NCBI RefSeq assembly: GCF_050003625.1
Contig: NC_134397.1
Span: forward strand, 267,090,070-267,154,069
DNA: 64,000 bases
Direction: 5' to 3'
Origin: Haematobia irritans
Taxonomy: Eukaryota; Arthropoda; Insecta; Diptera; Muscidae
The notes beneath the pieces are model-generated. The model ran no database searches. It saw only the letters and a program-made list of their open reading frames with translations, and was not told the DNA's origin. Each line of letters opens with the position of its first letter. Position 1 is the stretch's first letter. A program made the translations under genes and the position numbers. Below are positions 32,635-44,429 of this stretch, in pieces.

Positions 32635-33470
32635 TGCTACTATTTTTTATTTTCCAACTACTCAACGAGACGAGTTAACATTGGATAATAAATAAATAAA
32701 CTTAAATACCATATAAAAAAACAGCATTTTTTTTTTTTTTGGTAATTTTGCTATGTCTTCAAATAAATACATATCATCATACCCTATTCATGAATTAGTT
32801 TTCCTGGAAATCATGTTACTTCTCAGACCTTGTTGAAGTGTAAGTCCACTTCAAGAGAAAACTTCATTGGTGTCGGCACTCGAATCTCGGATGCATTGTG
32901 GGTACAAGACTAAGTGCGTTGAATGTGAAAGAAAGACCATTTTATGTTTCATGTTTATTCTTAAAAAAGATGTCTAAATTTGCCAGTATCATAATTAGCA
33001 TCGTATTCAAGTCAAAATGCCGATCGGCAAAATTGTCAGCCCTGATTAAACCCGAGAGACTTGACGAAAGATATCAAAACAACACTGCCAAAGAATCAAA
33101 TGTGAACAATTGGTGATAGTTGTGAAACTGCTTGTATGTTCCCGCTTGTTCTGGAAAGTAGAGACCTATATACCTGCTCATTTATAAATACTCCTACGTA
33201 TGGGTTTGAGCGGAAAATTTAACAAGGACATGTCGCCGAAAATAACTAATAGACTATTCTCATCATTACTTGTATCCACCCAATTCTTTGCTCATAATTA
33301 GGACATTATTATTATTAGTGCATTTAATAATTATTTATATAAGCAGCTACCATTAATTTCAAATTATCCCCTTAAAATTTCCGAAAATCCCCTTAAAATT
33401 TCAAAAATTTATTTTTGGTTTTTATTGAGTTTGTTTATTATAAGTTTTTTTTTTTTTAACGTAATTATGT

Positions 33471-34384
33471 AGAAAAAAAAACGTTTGGAAAACGTGTACC
33501 GAAAACGTTTTTCTTTTGTTAGAGTTTTTTGAATTGCTTCGAAAAGTATACACTTTTATCACCAAAAAAATTCGTTTGTTACAAAATGTTTATTTTTTTA
33601 ATAAAAAAAGTTATTTTTGAACCAACAACACAATCCATTTCGTTTATAACAAACACTCTTCTTTTCTGACTTTAGGTTTTTAATAAGACACATTTTACAG
33701 TTCATAGTAAAAATTTAATATAGTAGAATGTAATGTTGAACATTTTTTTCGGAATCTTCCGACCATATCTGGAATATATGTAAAAAAAAACTTTGATCGA
33801 AGCAGGGATCGAACCCACGACCCTTGGCATGCAAGTCGGACGTAGCAACCACTGCTCCACGGTGCCCAACTAAATGTATTTTTCTGTTAAATAAACTTTG
33901 TTTAATCGGCTCGTGGGCGCCGCAAGCTATGCTATATAAATATAACTTATATGGGTAATTGTCTATTGATGCCATTAACGGCTACATAGCTCAGTGGATA
34001 GTCTGTTGGCTTACAAATTGCATGGTCCGCGGTTCGATTCTCCGTCCAGGCGAAAGGTAAAAAAAAATTTTAAAAATTTATAAAATCGTATAATTTCTTC
34101 TACATTTGTCTACATATGTTTGTATTACAGAAAAAGGTGCTAAGAACTAAAAAAACTTCGTGGATGTGAGAAAGATGTGAAGGAAAATGCAATTAGCCAG
34201 AAAAAATTTTTTTTTTAGTTAGTCTTTATGAAATTGTTTTTACATCCTGGAAAAGAATAAACGTTTATCACAAAAAGTATATACTTTTCTTCCAAATACA
34301 CTTCCTTTCAACGAAAAGCAAATGAGAAACGAACTTTGTTTGTCTAAAATTTCGTTTGGGAGGAAAGAATTATTTTTTTGCGTG
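33471..34384 (+). mobile_element. T element, near full-length (T4)
   Basis: The right end TTTTTTTGCGTG is intact; the left end is worn to AGAAAAAAAAACGTTTGG. It has both divergent tRNA-like modules (minus about 33798-33870, plus about 33983-34062). Present only in duplication copy B. Confidence 0.8.
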
Positions 34385-34575
34385 TATATAACATACTTTT
34401 AGTAATCACGATTACGACGGCCATCTTATCCGAATCAGCTACAATGGAAAGTACATTGTATCTTATGTAATGGGCGTCTTTACTTATACTACTCTTGTAC
34501 TCAACGACAGCTGTTGTGGTCCTAAATCAATGCCCAATTGTGTAATGCAATATCCCTAGTATTGATCTGTTTTGT

Positions 34576-36414
34576 TATACCCTCCACCATAGGATGGGGG
34601 TATATTAACTTTGTCATTCCGTTTGTAACACAACGAAATATTGCTCTAAGACCCCATAAAGTATATATATTCTGGGTCGTGGTGAAATTCTGAGTCGATC
34701 TAAGCATGTCCGTCCGTCCGTCCGTCTGTGCGTCTGTCCGGCTGTCCGTCCGTCTGTGGAAATCACGCTAACTTCCGAACGAAACTAGCTATCGACTTGA
34801 AACTTGGCACAAGTAGTTGTTATTGATGTAGGTCGGATGGTATTGAAAATGGGCCATATCGGCCCACGTTTACGTATAGCCCCCATATAAACCGATCCCC
34901 AAATTTGGCCTGCGGAGCCTTCCGGAGCAGCAAAATTCATCCGATCCAGTTGAAATTTGGTACGTGGTCTAAGTATACGGTCTCTAACAACCATGCAAAA
35001 ATTGGTCCATATCGGTCCATAATTATATATAGCCCCCATATAAACCGATCCCCAGATTTGACCTCCGGAGCCTCTTGGAGGGGCAAAATTCATCCGATCC
35101 GGTTGAAATTTGGTACCTGATGTTAGTATGCGGTCTCTAACAACCACGCAAAAATTGGTCCATATCGGTCCATAAATATATATAGCTCCCATATAAACCG
35201 ATCCCCAGATTTGACCTCCGGAGCCTCTTGGAGGAGCAAACTTCATCCTACCCGATTGAAATTTGGTACGTGGTGTTAGTATATGGTCTCTAACAACCAT
35301 GCAAAAACTGGTCCATATCGGTCCATAATTATATATAGCTCCCATATAAACCAATCCCCAGATTTGACCTCCGGAGCCTCTTGGAGGGGCAAAATTCATC
35401 CGATCCGTTTGAAATTGGGTACCTGATGTTAGTATACGGTCTCTAACAAGCATGCAAAAATTGGTGCTTATCGGTCCATAATTATATATAGCTCCCATAT
35501 AAACCGATCCCCAGATTTGAACTCTGGAGTCTCTTGGATGAGCAAAATTCATCCGATCCAATTGAAATTTAGTACGTGGTGTTAGTATATGGGGTCTAAC
35601 AACCATGCAAAAATTGGTCCATATCGGTCCATAATTATATATAGCTCCCATATAAACCGATCCCCAGATTTGACCTCCGGAGCCTCTTGGAGGAGCAAAA
35701 GTCATCCGATGCGGTTGAAATTTGGTACATTTCGTTAGTATATGGCCTCTAACAGCCATGTAAAAATTGTCAAATTTTACTACTATAGAAAGTTTTGTCA
35801 AAATTTCATTTCTATAGAAAGTTTTGTAAAAAGTTTATTTCTATAGCAATGTTTGTCAACATTTTATTTCCATAGAAAATTTTGTCAAAATTTTATTTCT
35901 ATAGAAAATTTTGTAAAAAAATTATTTCTGTAGAAAATTTTGTCAACATTTTATTTCTATAGACAATTTTGGCAACATTTTATTTCTATAGAACATTTTG
36001 TCAACATTTTATTTCTATAGAAAATTTTGTCAACATTTTATTTCTATAGAAAATTTTGTCAAAATTTTATTGCTATAGAAAATTTTGTCAAGTTTTTATT
36101 TCTATAGAAAATTTTGTCAAAATTTTATTTCTATAGAAAATTTTGTCAAAATTTTATTTCTATAGAAAATTTTGTCAAACTGAATTATATACGTATTTAA
36201 TCGGCCTTTTTTGTTTAATATATACCCCTTATGGACTAACTTACAATTTAGAAGACAGTGTTAAAAAGTTTTACGATACCTTGCGATCGGCAAGTGTTAT
36301 CGCAACCCAAGTAATTCGATTGTGGATGACAGCCTTTAGTAGAAGTTCCTACGCAATCCATGGTGGAGGGTACATAAGATTCGGCCTGGCCGAACTTACG
36401 GCCGTATATACTTG
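34576..36414 (+). mobile_element. Helentron-like element, complete (H4)
   Basis: TATACCCTCCACCATAGGAT to GGCCGTATATACTTG. A GTCC-rich simple run at about 34709-34762, five to six 153-bp units to about 35770, a 29-bp array at 35770-36180, and a 3' domain with CCATGGTGGAGGGTACATAA. A 338-codon minus-strand frame (34785-35801) runs through the units with a 51-codon period. It has no start context, no homology to known proteins that I recognise, and is explained by a stop-free unit. Confidence 0.85.
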
Positions 36415-36943
36415 TTTTTTAATTATTTCGCCAATTGTACTTTTCGTAAAGCAATATTTCTTCTCTTGTAGTAGACGAATGATTACTTGTGTATATTTCT
36501 GATATCCCATATATATCATGAATTCCTCGATGGCAAAAAATTAAATTTTAATATTCTTGTATGTATTGATTTCGATTTTTTTTTTGCACTAATTTATATT
36601 TCCATTTTGGCGTTTTTTTTTTCTTTTGCGTTTGAGAAAGTGGCAACGTATCTCTGTTTCGAACTATTGGTTTCAGGCTTAAGGAAATTTTATTCGTACG
36701 GCCACAATAGTGGCAACACCATCTCTATTTTCACATCTCTTCTCCACCAAGCTATAGAAAATTCTTAGAACTTCCTTTCGGCTTAAATCGTTGAAGAATT
36801 CGCATCACAAAAAATATCAAAATTTTTAAGTTCCATCATCAATAATTGCAACATTTTCTTCTACGAAAACTATAGGCATTCTCGGTCAATAAAATATTTT
36901 TTTTTCCAATATTTCCAAGGTACGTCGATACAATGTGGTCATA

Positions 36944-37403
36944 TGAGTGTAAATCGGGCGAACGATATATATGGGAGCTATATCCAAATCTGAACCGATT
37001 TCAATAAAATTTGGCACACTTGACTATAGTACCAATTGTTTTTCTTGTGCAAAATTATAAGCAAATTAGGGTAAAACTCTGGCTTCTGGGGCCATATAAG
37101 TCCATATCGGGCGAAATATACATATGGCGAAATATATATATGGGAGCTTAATCTGAACCGATTTCTTTTAAAATCAATTGGTTTCTATTCTGTGCCAAAT
37201 TTGAAGTCGATTGGACTTAAACTGTGACCTAGACTTTGATTACAAAAATGTGTTCACGGACAGACGGACATAGCTATATCGACTCTGGAGCCCACCCCGA
37301 GCATTTTTGCCAAAGACACCATGTGTCTATCTCGTCTCCTTCTGGGTGTTGCAAACATATGCTCTAACTTATAATACCCTGTTCAGCAGTTTGGCGAGGG
37401 GTA
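36944..37403 (-). mobile_element. Helentron-like element, subfamily 3, 5' part
   Basis: Minus-oriented. The 5' hairpin TACCCCTCGCCAAACTGC to CAGGGTATTATAAG is at the right end, then CACCCAGAAGGAGACGAGAT and GGGAGCTATATCCAAATCTG. The 3' end is absent. It joins duplication copy B at its left end. Confidence 0.65.
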
Positions 37404-37810
37404 AAAAAAATAATAATAACACAGGGGAACAGTAGTTCTGTTGATGAAGAACTGAATATCGTTTTAAGGTTATTTGGGACGCTGAATCCAAATCTGCACT
37501 TGGTTTTTTTTATCAGCTCGATTTTTTGAGATATACCGTTATGTTCAAATTTAAGGCACTTCTTCTTTTTCTAACTTGAAAACGGTTCACCATATTACAT
37601 AAAACTAAATCGGAAACACCAAACAATATTATCTTTAAGGCGTACTTACATTGTTTTTAAATTTTCCAAGTAGTTTGGAGATATCGTTAAATTTTTCAAC
37701 AAACAATTTAATTTTTTGTTCTTTAAAAATTTCTAAAAAAAAATGAGACAGTTTTGTTCTAGAAACAGTAAATTAAATATATTACGAATAAAATGAGCTT
37801 TTTATGATTC
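37404..37810. other. Unassigned region
   Basis: AT-rich, with no recognisable gene or repeat. Confidence 0.35.
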
Positions 37811-37816
37811 TAACCC

Positions 37817-38028
37817 CCATTTTCATGAAGCTCCGTTAGTGCTACGTTAGCTAACGGACTTTTAAACCATACTATGGGCATATCTGCCATCATGCCTATA
37901 TATTCCATATGCAAGTTAGGAATTTAATTGCTGAAAATTTTTCAGTTAACGTTAACCGGAGAGAAGATATTTGCAATTTATTTTCTGTTAACTGGCAGTT
38001 AAAGCCTAACGGAGCTACATGAAAATGG
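37817..38028. mobile_element. Palindromic MITE
   Basis: Inverted ends CCATTTTCATGAAGCTCCGT and the matching TAACGGAGCTACATGAAAATGG region (one mismatch in 23), about 210 bp in all. A second internal pair (TTAGCTAACGG / TTAACTGGCAGTTAA) lies inside. No target duplication is clear. Confidence 0.55.
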
Positions 38029-38030
38029 CC

Positions 38031-38439
38031 GTAAGAATTTAAAAAGTTAAGTAATAAAAACAAATTATTTTATGTTTATGGTTGCGGTAGCAAACTCAAC
38101 GCCTATAAATTTTATTGTTCCTCTTTGAAAAAAACTTCTTTTCCGAAGACGATGAATTTGTTTATTGTTCAAATGTTCCTGATTTAGTAACAGCGATGGG
38201 ATAAGAGAGGTATTATCCAAATGACGATATCACTAAAACGACTTGGAAATTTTTAAAACAATGTAAGCACATCTCATTAATTTTATTTTTTAAACTAGCG
38301 GAAATAGAGTTTAGGCGGAGGAAGGCACGAACCCCCACCCGATTGCAGCTAGCAGAGTAAAGTCTCCCGCAGTCTTGTTTTTTCTAAACTTAGTGATGCT
38401 TCGTAAGGTTTTTAGAAATTGCATCTGACCCATTTGTTG
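38031..38439. other. Unassigned region
   Basis: Nothing recognised apart from a B-box-like GGGGTTCGTGCC on the minus strand at about 38315-38330 with no matching A box. Confidence 0.35.
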
Positions 38440-38926
38440 GTCGTGTACATTACAATCGGTCCATAATTATATATAGCCCCATATAAACCGTTCTCCAGAT
38501 TTGACCTCCGGAGCCTCTTGGGGGATCACAATTCATGCGATCCGGTTGAAATTTGGTACGTGGTCTTAGTATATGGTCTTTAACAACAATTCAAAAATTG
38601 GTCCATATCGGTCCATAATTATATATAGCCCCCATATACACCGTTTCCCAGATTTTACCTCCGGAGACTCTTGGAGGAGCAAAAATCATACGATCCGGTT
38701 GAAATTTGTTACGTGGTGGTAGTATGTGGTCTCTAACAACCATGAACAAATTAGCTCATATCAGCCCATAATCATATATTGCTCCATATAAATCGGTCCC
38801 AAAATTTTAACTCCGGAGCTCTTTGGAGGAGCAAATTTTTTCGGATTCAGTTGAAATTTTGTATTTTGTGTTAGTGTATGAATACTAACAACCATGCACA
38901 AATTAGCCCATCTGGGTCCACCATTA
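38440..38926 (+). mobile_element. Helentron-like array fragment (subfamily 1)
   Basis: Three units of the 153-bp type (CATAATTATATATAGCCCC, GATTTGACCTCCGGAGCC). Truncated at left; the right side is interrupted by the DD41D element. Confidence 0.75.
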
Positions 38927-38928
38927 TA

Positions 38929-39861
38929 AAGGGTGATTTGTTAAGAGCTTGATAACTTTTTTTTAAAAAAAAACGCATAAAATTTGCAAAATCTCATCGG
39001 TTCTTTATTTGAAACGTTAGATTGGTCCATGACATTTACTTTTTGAAGATAATTTCATTTAAATGTTGACCGCGGCTGCGTCTTAGGTGGTCCATTCGGA
39101 AAGTCCAATTTTGGGCAACTTTTTCGAGCATTTCGGCCGGAATAGCCCGAATTTCTTCGGAAATGTTGTCTTCCAACGCTGGAATAGTTGCTGGCTTATT
39201 TCTGTAGACTTTAGACTTGACGTAGCCCCACAAAAAATAGTCTAAAGGCGTCAAATCGCATGATCTTGGTGGCCAACTTACCGGTCCATTTCTTGAGATG
39301 AGTTGTTCTCCGAAGTTTTCCCTCAAAATGGCCATAGAATCGCGAGCTGTGTGGCATGTAGCGCCATCTTGTTGAAACCACATGTCAACCAAGTTCAGTT
39401 CTTCCATTTTTGGCAACAAAAAGTTTGTTAGCATCGAACGATAGCGATCGCCATTCACCGTAACGTTGCGTCCAACAGCATCTTTGAAAAAATACGGTCC
39501 AATGATACCACCAGCGTACAAACCACACCAAACAGTGCATTTTTCGGGATGCATGGGCAGTTCTTGAACGGCTTCTGGTTGCTCTTCACTCCAAATGCGG
39601 CAATTTTGCTTATTTACGTAGCCATTCAACCAGAAATGAGCCTCATCGCTGAACAAAATTTGTCGATAAAAAAGCGGATTTTCTGCCACTGATTTTGGTA
39701 ATAAAATTCAATGATTTGCAAGCGTTGCTCGTTAGTAAGTCTATTCATGATGAAATGTCAAAGCATACTGAGCATCTTTCTCTTTGACACCATGTCTGAA
39801 ATCCCACGTGATCTGTCAAATACTAATGCATGAAAATCCTAACCTCAAAAGAATCACCCTT
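38929..39861 (-). mobile_element. DD41D (rosa-like) element, internally deleted (R1)
   Basis: TIRs AAGGGTGATTTGTTAAGAGC and the inverse end GAATCACCCTT, TA on both sides. 933 bp. A mariner begins at 39866, almost back to back. Confidence 0.88.
39036..39689 (-). pseudogene. DD41D transposase, catalytic domain only
   Basis: 217 codons open. Catalytic core only: ILFSDEAHFWLNGYVNKQNC (first Asp), MWFQQDGATCHTARDSMAIL (second Asp), and SCDLTPLDYFLWGYVKSKVY (third Asp). I count 41 residues between second and third Asp, giving DD41D, the spacing of rosa-type elements. The N-terminal DNA-binding domains of a usual 330-350-residue transposase are missing. This copy also has a garbled segment just upstream (39690-39745) where R2 reads FSEWALEKLAENP. 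It cannot self-mobilise. Confidence 0.85.
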
Positions 39862-39865
39862 TATA

Positions 39866-40828
39866 ACAGGTTGGCTGATAAGTCCCCGGTCTAACAAAGA
39901 AAAACACATTTTTTTTTTGTCAAAATGCGTTTTTTTTATTCAACATAGTTCCCTTGAAGGGCGTTACAACGATTATAACGACCTTCCAATTTTGCCTCAA
40001 AATAGGCCTCCGTTTCGGCGATCACCTCTTCATTGCAGCCAAATTTTTTCCCTGCGAGCATCCTTTTGAGGTCTGAGAACAAGAAAAAGTCACTGGGGGC
40101 TGGGGTGGGGAAGCAATTCGAAGCCCAATTCATGAATTTTTGCCATCGTTCTCAATGACTTGTCTTGGTGGAACAACACTTTTTTCTACTTCATATGGGG
40201 CCGTTTTGCCGCAATTTCGACCTTCAAACACTCCAATAACGCCATATAATAGTCACTGTTGATGGTTTTTCCCTTCTCAAGATAATCGATAAAAATTATT
40301 CCATGCGCATCCCAAAAAACAGAGGCCATTACATTGCCAGCGGACTGTCCACTCAGCCGACTGTCGATTGGACTCAGGAGTGTAGTGATGGAGCCATGTT
40401 TCATCCATTGTCACATATCGACGGAAAAAGTCGGGTGTACTACGAGTTAACAGCTGCAAACATCGCTCAGAATCATCAACACGTTGTTGTTTTTGGTCAA
40501 ATGTGAGCTCGCGCGGCACCCATTTTACACAGAGCTTCCGCATATCCAAATATTGATGTATGATATGACCAACACGTTACTTTGATATCTTTAAGGCCTC
40601 TGCTATCTCGATCAACTTCATTTTACGGTCATTCAAAATCATTTTGTGGATTTTTTTGATGTTTTCGTCGGTAACCACCTCTTTCGGGCGTCCACTGCGT
40701 TCACCGTCATCCGTGCTCATTTCACCACGCTTGAATTTTGCATACCAATCAATTATTGTTGATTTCCCTGGGGCAGACTCCGGAAACTCATTATCAAGCC
40801 AAGTTTTTGCTTCCATCGTATTTTTCCC
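39866..40828 (-). mobile_element. mariner (DD34D), one end missing (M4)
   Basis: Left TIR ACAGGTTGGCTGATAAGTCC with TA before it. The right end is lost at about 40828, inside the start of the transposase gene, where Helentron-like sequence begins. Confidence 0.85.
39936..40816 (-). pseudogene. mariner transposase, frameshifted
   Basis: Four open pieces: EAKTWLDNEFPESAPGKSTI to EIAEALKISK (40577-40816, HTH part), MDMRKLCVKWVPRELTFDQK to VTMDETWLHHYT (40277-40549), the GNVMASVFWDAHGIIFIDYL piece (40186-40404), and SDFFLFSDLKRMLAGKKFGC to the C-terminus (39936-40133). The block between PHMK and HELGFELLPHP is damaged, so the HQDNAP motif is lost. Inactive. Confidence 0.85.
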
Positions 40829-42882
40829 TAGAGGTATTTTAAGACCAAAAATAGGTGTGTCCTAATGAGGTGTATCGGTCCATGTTTTGGTGTAGCCCCC
40901 ATATAGATCTATCTCCCTATTTTACTTCTTGGTCTTCTAGAATCCGTAGTTTTTATCCAATTTGCCAGAATTAGAAATCTATAGGTAATTTAGTACCAAA
41001 AAAAGGTGTGTCAAAAATGGTCCGTATAGGTTCATGCTTTAGTATAGCCACCATATAGACTGATCTCCCGATTTTACTTCTTGGGCTTCTAGAATTCGTA
41101 GTTTTTACCTAATTTGTCTGAAATTTGAATTCTAAAAGTATTTGATTATATGAAGTGTGTCGAAAATGGTGAGTATTGGTTCGTGTTTTGATACAGCCCC
41201 CATATAACATAGATCTACCTCCCGAATTTAATTTTTGCTAGATTCTGTAATTTTTATCTACTTTGATAAAATTAAAAATTAGAAACCTAGAGGTATTTTA
41301 GGACCACATATATGTCAGCCGAATATGGTGTGTATCGAACCATGTTTTGGTATAGCCCCATATTTTATTTTATTTTAGCCCCTCAAAAATCCGTATCGCA
41401 TTTATGTTTACCGGTCCATTTGGCAAGGCATCGATATAGTCCGATTTCATGTCTGGAGGGTATAGCAGGCGCACTGATCATAGGTCCATTTGGCAAGGCA
41501 TCGATATAGTCCGATTTCATTTCTGGAGGGTATAGCAGGCGCACTGATCATAAAAATTGCTTGAAACTGAATGTAAAATATCCAGATTTAACTCCTCGTA
41601 ATCATTTAAATAATGGAGGTAAAAATCTACAGATTTAAAATTTCAAAACAAGACTTTATTTAATCAATTATACGATATGTTTATGATTTCTCTAAAACTC
41701 AAAAAAAAAATTGGTTCTTACAAATCCATAATCTGATGTAGTAGAATCTTTAAATTTATCTGCGGGAAACGTACTGGTTGAACTGACCTGTTTGGGAGAA
41801 TATCTGTCATTAAACACCCTGTACTTCTATACAAGGGGTGATACGGTCAAAATTTGGTCAAGGGAAAACGCGTGTAAATCGGTGAAATCGTTTATTTAAA
41901 AAAACAAATTAAATTTCTTTTTCATGTTCAATTAGTATAAAATTCAGGAAAAATATTCAGTTAGGCTTTCGCTTTTCCAAATCCGAATTGCCAGGCCTCA
42001 CGCTTGACACCTGTCATCAGATTTTGTACCCTTTCACGTAAATTTCTTGGTTGACAGTCCCGGAAGCTATGAAAATGCTGCTTTTCAAGCCACAGGTACA
42101 GATGGCTTGCCAAACCAAATATTTCTTTGCGAACTTTGACAGTTTTATGTGCTTGAAAATATCTGCTACCTTTCTCCTTCCTTTTGCCGTATAAAACTCC
42201 TGTCCCGGAAGCTGCTTGTAGTCGGCTTTGACGTAGGTTTCGTCGTCCATTACCACGCAGTCAAACTTCGTCAGTATCGTCGTGTACAGCCTCCGGGATC
42301 GCGCTTTGGCCGTCGTATTTTGTTTATCATCGCGATTTGGAGTCACTACCTTCTTCTAAGTCGATAGTCCGGCTCGTTTTTTGGCTCGATGCACGGTTGT
42401 AGACGATACACCCAGCTTATTTGCGGCATCTCGGAGAGAGAGGTTAGGGTTTCGCTTGAAACTACCGGCAACTCTCTTTGTCGTCTCAGCGGCTTCCGGT
42501 TTTCGATTTCCCACCGATCCAGACTTCCTGGCTGTCGACAAACGTTCCCCAAACACTTTAATTACATTTGTAACGGTTGATTTGGCAGCTTTTAGCGATT
42601 TTGCCAGCTTTGCGTGCGAGTAGCTCGGATTTTCGCGATGCGTGAGCAAAATTTTGATACGCTGCTCTTCTTGCTTGGACGGCATTTTGACAACTGAAGA
42701 GTGAATGCCAAAATCAAAATAGGAGCAACATTCTACAAACACAAACCTTCAAAATGAGGGGTGTTCAGGTTTTTTAAATGCAAAATTGAAAGAAATACGT
42801 CAAGTTTATATTGACCAAATTTTGACCGTATCACCCTTTAATTAAGCTTCGGCCCGGCCGAACTTACTGATGTATATACTTG
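40829..42882 (+). mobile_element. Helentron-like element, subfamily 2, 5'-truncated (H13)
   Basis: Units TATAGCCCCCATATAGATC / TACTTCTTGGTCTTCTAGAA, including a local duplication of about 80 bp (GGTCCATTTGGCAAGGCATC at 41412 and 41484). The 3' end TTCGGCCCGGCCGAACTTAC then TATATACTTG lies beyond the DD37E insertion at 41833-42838. Confidence 0.7.
41833..42838 (-). mobile_element. DD37E element, internally deleted (D37-C)
   Basis: Left end AAGGGGTGATACGG, right end CACCCTT before TA. Relative to D37-A and D37-B about 290 bp are missing at TTTGTACCCTTTCACG, removing the last two acidic motifs. The remaining transposase pieces (42017-42346; start at 42684, MPSKQEEQRIKILLTHRENP) are frameshifted near 42360. 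Inactive. Confidence 0.88.
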
Positions 42883-43007
42883 TTTGATATTGTTTTATTT
42901 GCATTAATGCGATAGACCGTATTAGCTAAAGGAAGAATATCACAAAAATAAAAAACACGAATAAAACTTAAATTTTCACCTGATTTACAAACTTTTGCAA
43001 AAATAAG

Positions 43008-43355
43008 GTAACTTGCGGATCCTCTTGGAGAAGCAAATTTCACCCGATTCGGTTGAAATTAATTACGTATATACTCTATAATTTGTATATACTCTACAAT
43101 TTGTTCATATTGTATAGCCCCCATATACCGATCCCCAAATTTGACCTCCGGAGCCTCTTGGATGACCACAGTTCATCCGATTCCGTTGAAATTTGGAACG
43201 TGGTATTATTATATGGCATCTAATAACCATGCAAGAAATGGTCCATATCGTCCCATATAAACCGATCCCAAGCTTTTGCTTCCGAATCCTCTTGGAGGAG
43301 CAAATTTCATCCGATCCGGTTGAAATTTGGAATGTGGTGTTAGTATTATTTTGAG
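43008..43355 (+). mobile_element. Helentron-like array fragment (subfamily 1)
   Basis: Two to three partial units (CCTCTTGGAGAAGCAAATTT, GACCTCCGGAGCCTCTTGGA). No termini. Confidence 0.65.
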
Positions 43356-43430
43356 GAAAAAACAAATCCCAAAAATTTTGATGTTTTTTTATTAGGCATT
43401 TAGGTTTATTTATTTTTTATCCGATGTTAA

Positions 43431-44153
43431 CTAAGGACTTGTCAAAGTGGTCATAGCATTATTTATGAAGGCCGAGAGAGCATTTGTACCAGCAATAATA
43501 AAAGGTTTTCCATGACTGGCACAGTTAAATGTATGTGTAACAACACCACATAATTTACCATTGCTTACAACAGGACTGCCAGGATCACCAAAGCAACTAT
43601 TACTCAAATCAGCATTAGCAGCACAGGTGTTAGTAGTGGGTAGGTCCATTTGTGAGTAATAAGGGGCACAGTCTGCACGTTTCCATATGGGTGCATAAAC
43701 GGTATGCAATTGTCCAGTAGGTTCATATCCGGAAATCTGCATTATTTGGTCAGGTTTAACGGTGATATCATTTAGGCGTACTATAGCCATATTATAACCC
43801 TTCATGGGAGATGCCAATTTCATGACGGCAATAACCCATTCAGAACTTTCCTTTGAATAGCGAGGGGGTATGACAATTTTGACTACCTTACGCCTGTAAC
43901 CTGTCTCGCCGAGAGTTGAGGCACCACCAACTACCTCCATGTCATTAACATTGCTATCCGCCACACAACGAGCAGATGTTATGACCATATTGGATGCAAT
44001 AAATGAGCCGGCACATGTATATTGTCCACCTTTCCAGAGTTGTACCAAATAAGGCGCATTGGTTATGGGTATAATTTCACTACCAAGTATAGTAGAAGGA
44101 AATAGTACAAGGCAGACTACTGATAAAATATATCCAAAAGTTGTGAGGGCCAT
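43431..44153 (-). CDS. Secreted S1A serine protease homolog (inactive), diverged
   Basis: 240 residues, intact, single exon. Signal peptide about 1-24 (ILSVVCLVLFPSTILG). Same architecture as the genes at 21393 and 31906 but clearly diverged. All three triad positions are lost: Arg62 for His (ITSARC), Val107 for Asp (EWVIAVMKL), Pro191 for Ser (CFGDPGSP). The S1-pocket Asp is also replaced (LSNSC). No IVGG activation site. Six fold-defining cysteines and the extra GKLC cysteine remain. Retained open frame and promoter argue it is expressed, presumably as a binding or decoy protein; function unknown. AATAAA on the minus strand lies at about 43408-43413. Confidence 0.92.
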   Translation of the reverse strand: MALTTFGYILSVVCLVLFPSTILGSEIIPITNAPYLVQLWKGGQYTCAGSFIASNMVITSARCVADSNVNDMEVVGGASTLGETGYRRKVVKIVIPPRYSKESSEWVIAVMKLASPMKGYNMAIVRLNDITVKPDQIMQISGYEPTGQLHTVYAPIWKRADCAPYYSQMDLPTTNTCAANADLSNSCFGDPGSPVVSNGKLCGVVTHTFNCASHGKPFIIAGTNALSAFINNAMTTLTSP

Positions 44154-44177
44154 CTTTGGAGAATGAACTTTTTACTC

Positions 44178-44249
44178 TGTGGAATGATCGTTTGCTCGGG
44201 TTTTGATATATGAAATTAGTTTGAAATACGCACAGTGGAAGATATTTAT
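44178..44249 (-). promoter_or_regulatory. Core promoter of protease homolog 3
   Basis: Shared 20-bp box on the minus strand at 44230-44249, a weaker TATATCAA at 44203-44210, and CCACAGAG at the expected start. The leader ends TTCATTCTCCAAAGATG as in the other three genes. Confidence 0.65.
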
Positions 44250-44429
44250 GGCAGAGAGTGTAGTCCAGAGAGTGTAGTCCACAACAAAGTTAAGCCAATA
44301 TGAAATGGAGTTCATGTAGAACTACTATTAAGGATTATGTACCCCAAAAACTCGGTCTATCGTTCCTTTTGGTTTAAGGAGGTTTGTTTTTGTTTACAAG
44401 AGGTGTAGGCAGATGGCCACCTATGAAAC

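Larger units (their letters stand above)
31318..36943 (+). repeat. Segmental duplication, copy B
   Basis: Partner of 18043-26409, with its own insertions T4 (33471-34384) and a Helentron-like element (34576-36414). The gene in B differs from A at six nucleotides of 729 by my count. Confidence 0.85.

Noticed and set aside
34785..35801. 338-codon open frame on the minus strand
   Set aside because: Runs through tandem units of a Helentron-like element with a 51-codon period. A stop-free unit of three-fold length explains it; no domain, signal or gene context.
38315..38330. B-box-like GGGGTTCGTGCC as a SINE head
   Set aside because: No A box at the right distance and no second copy in the window.
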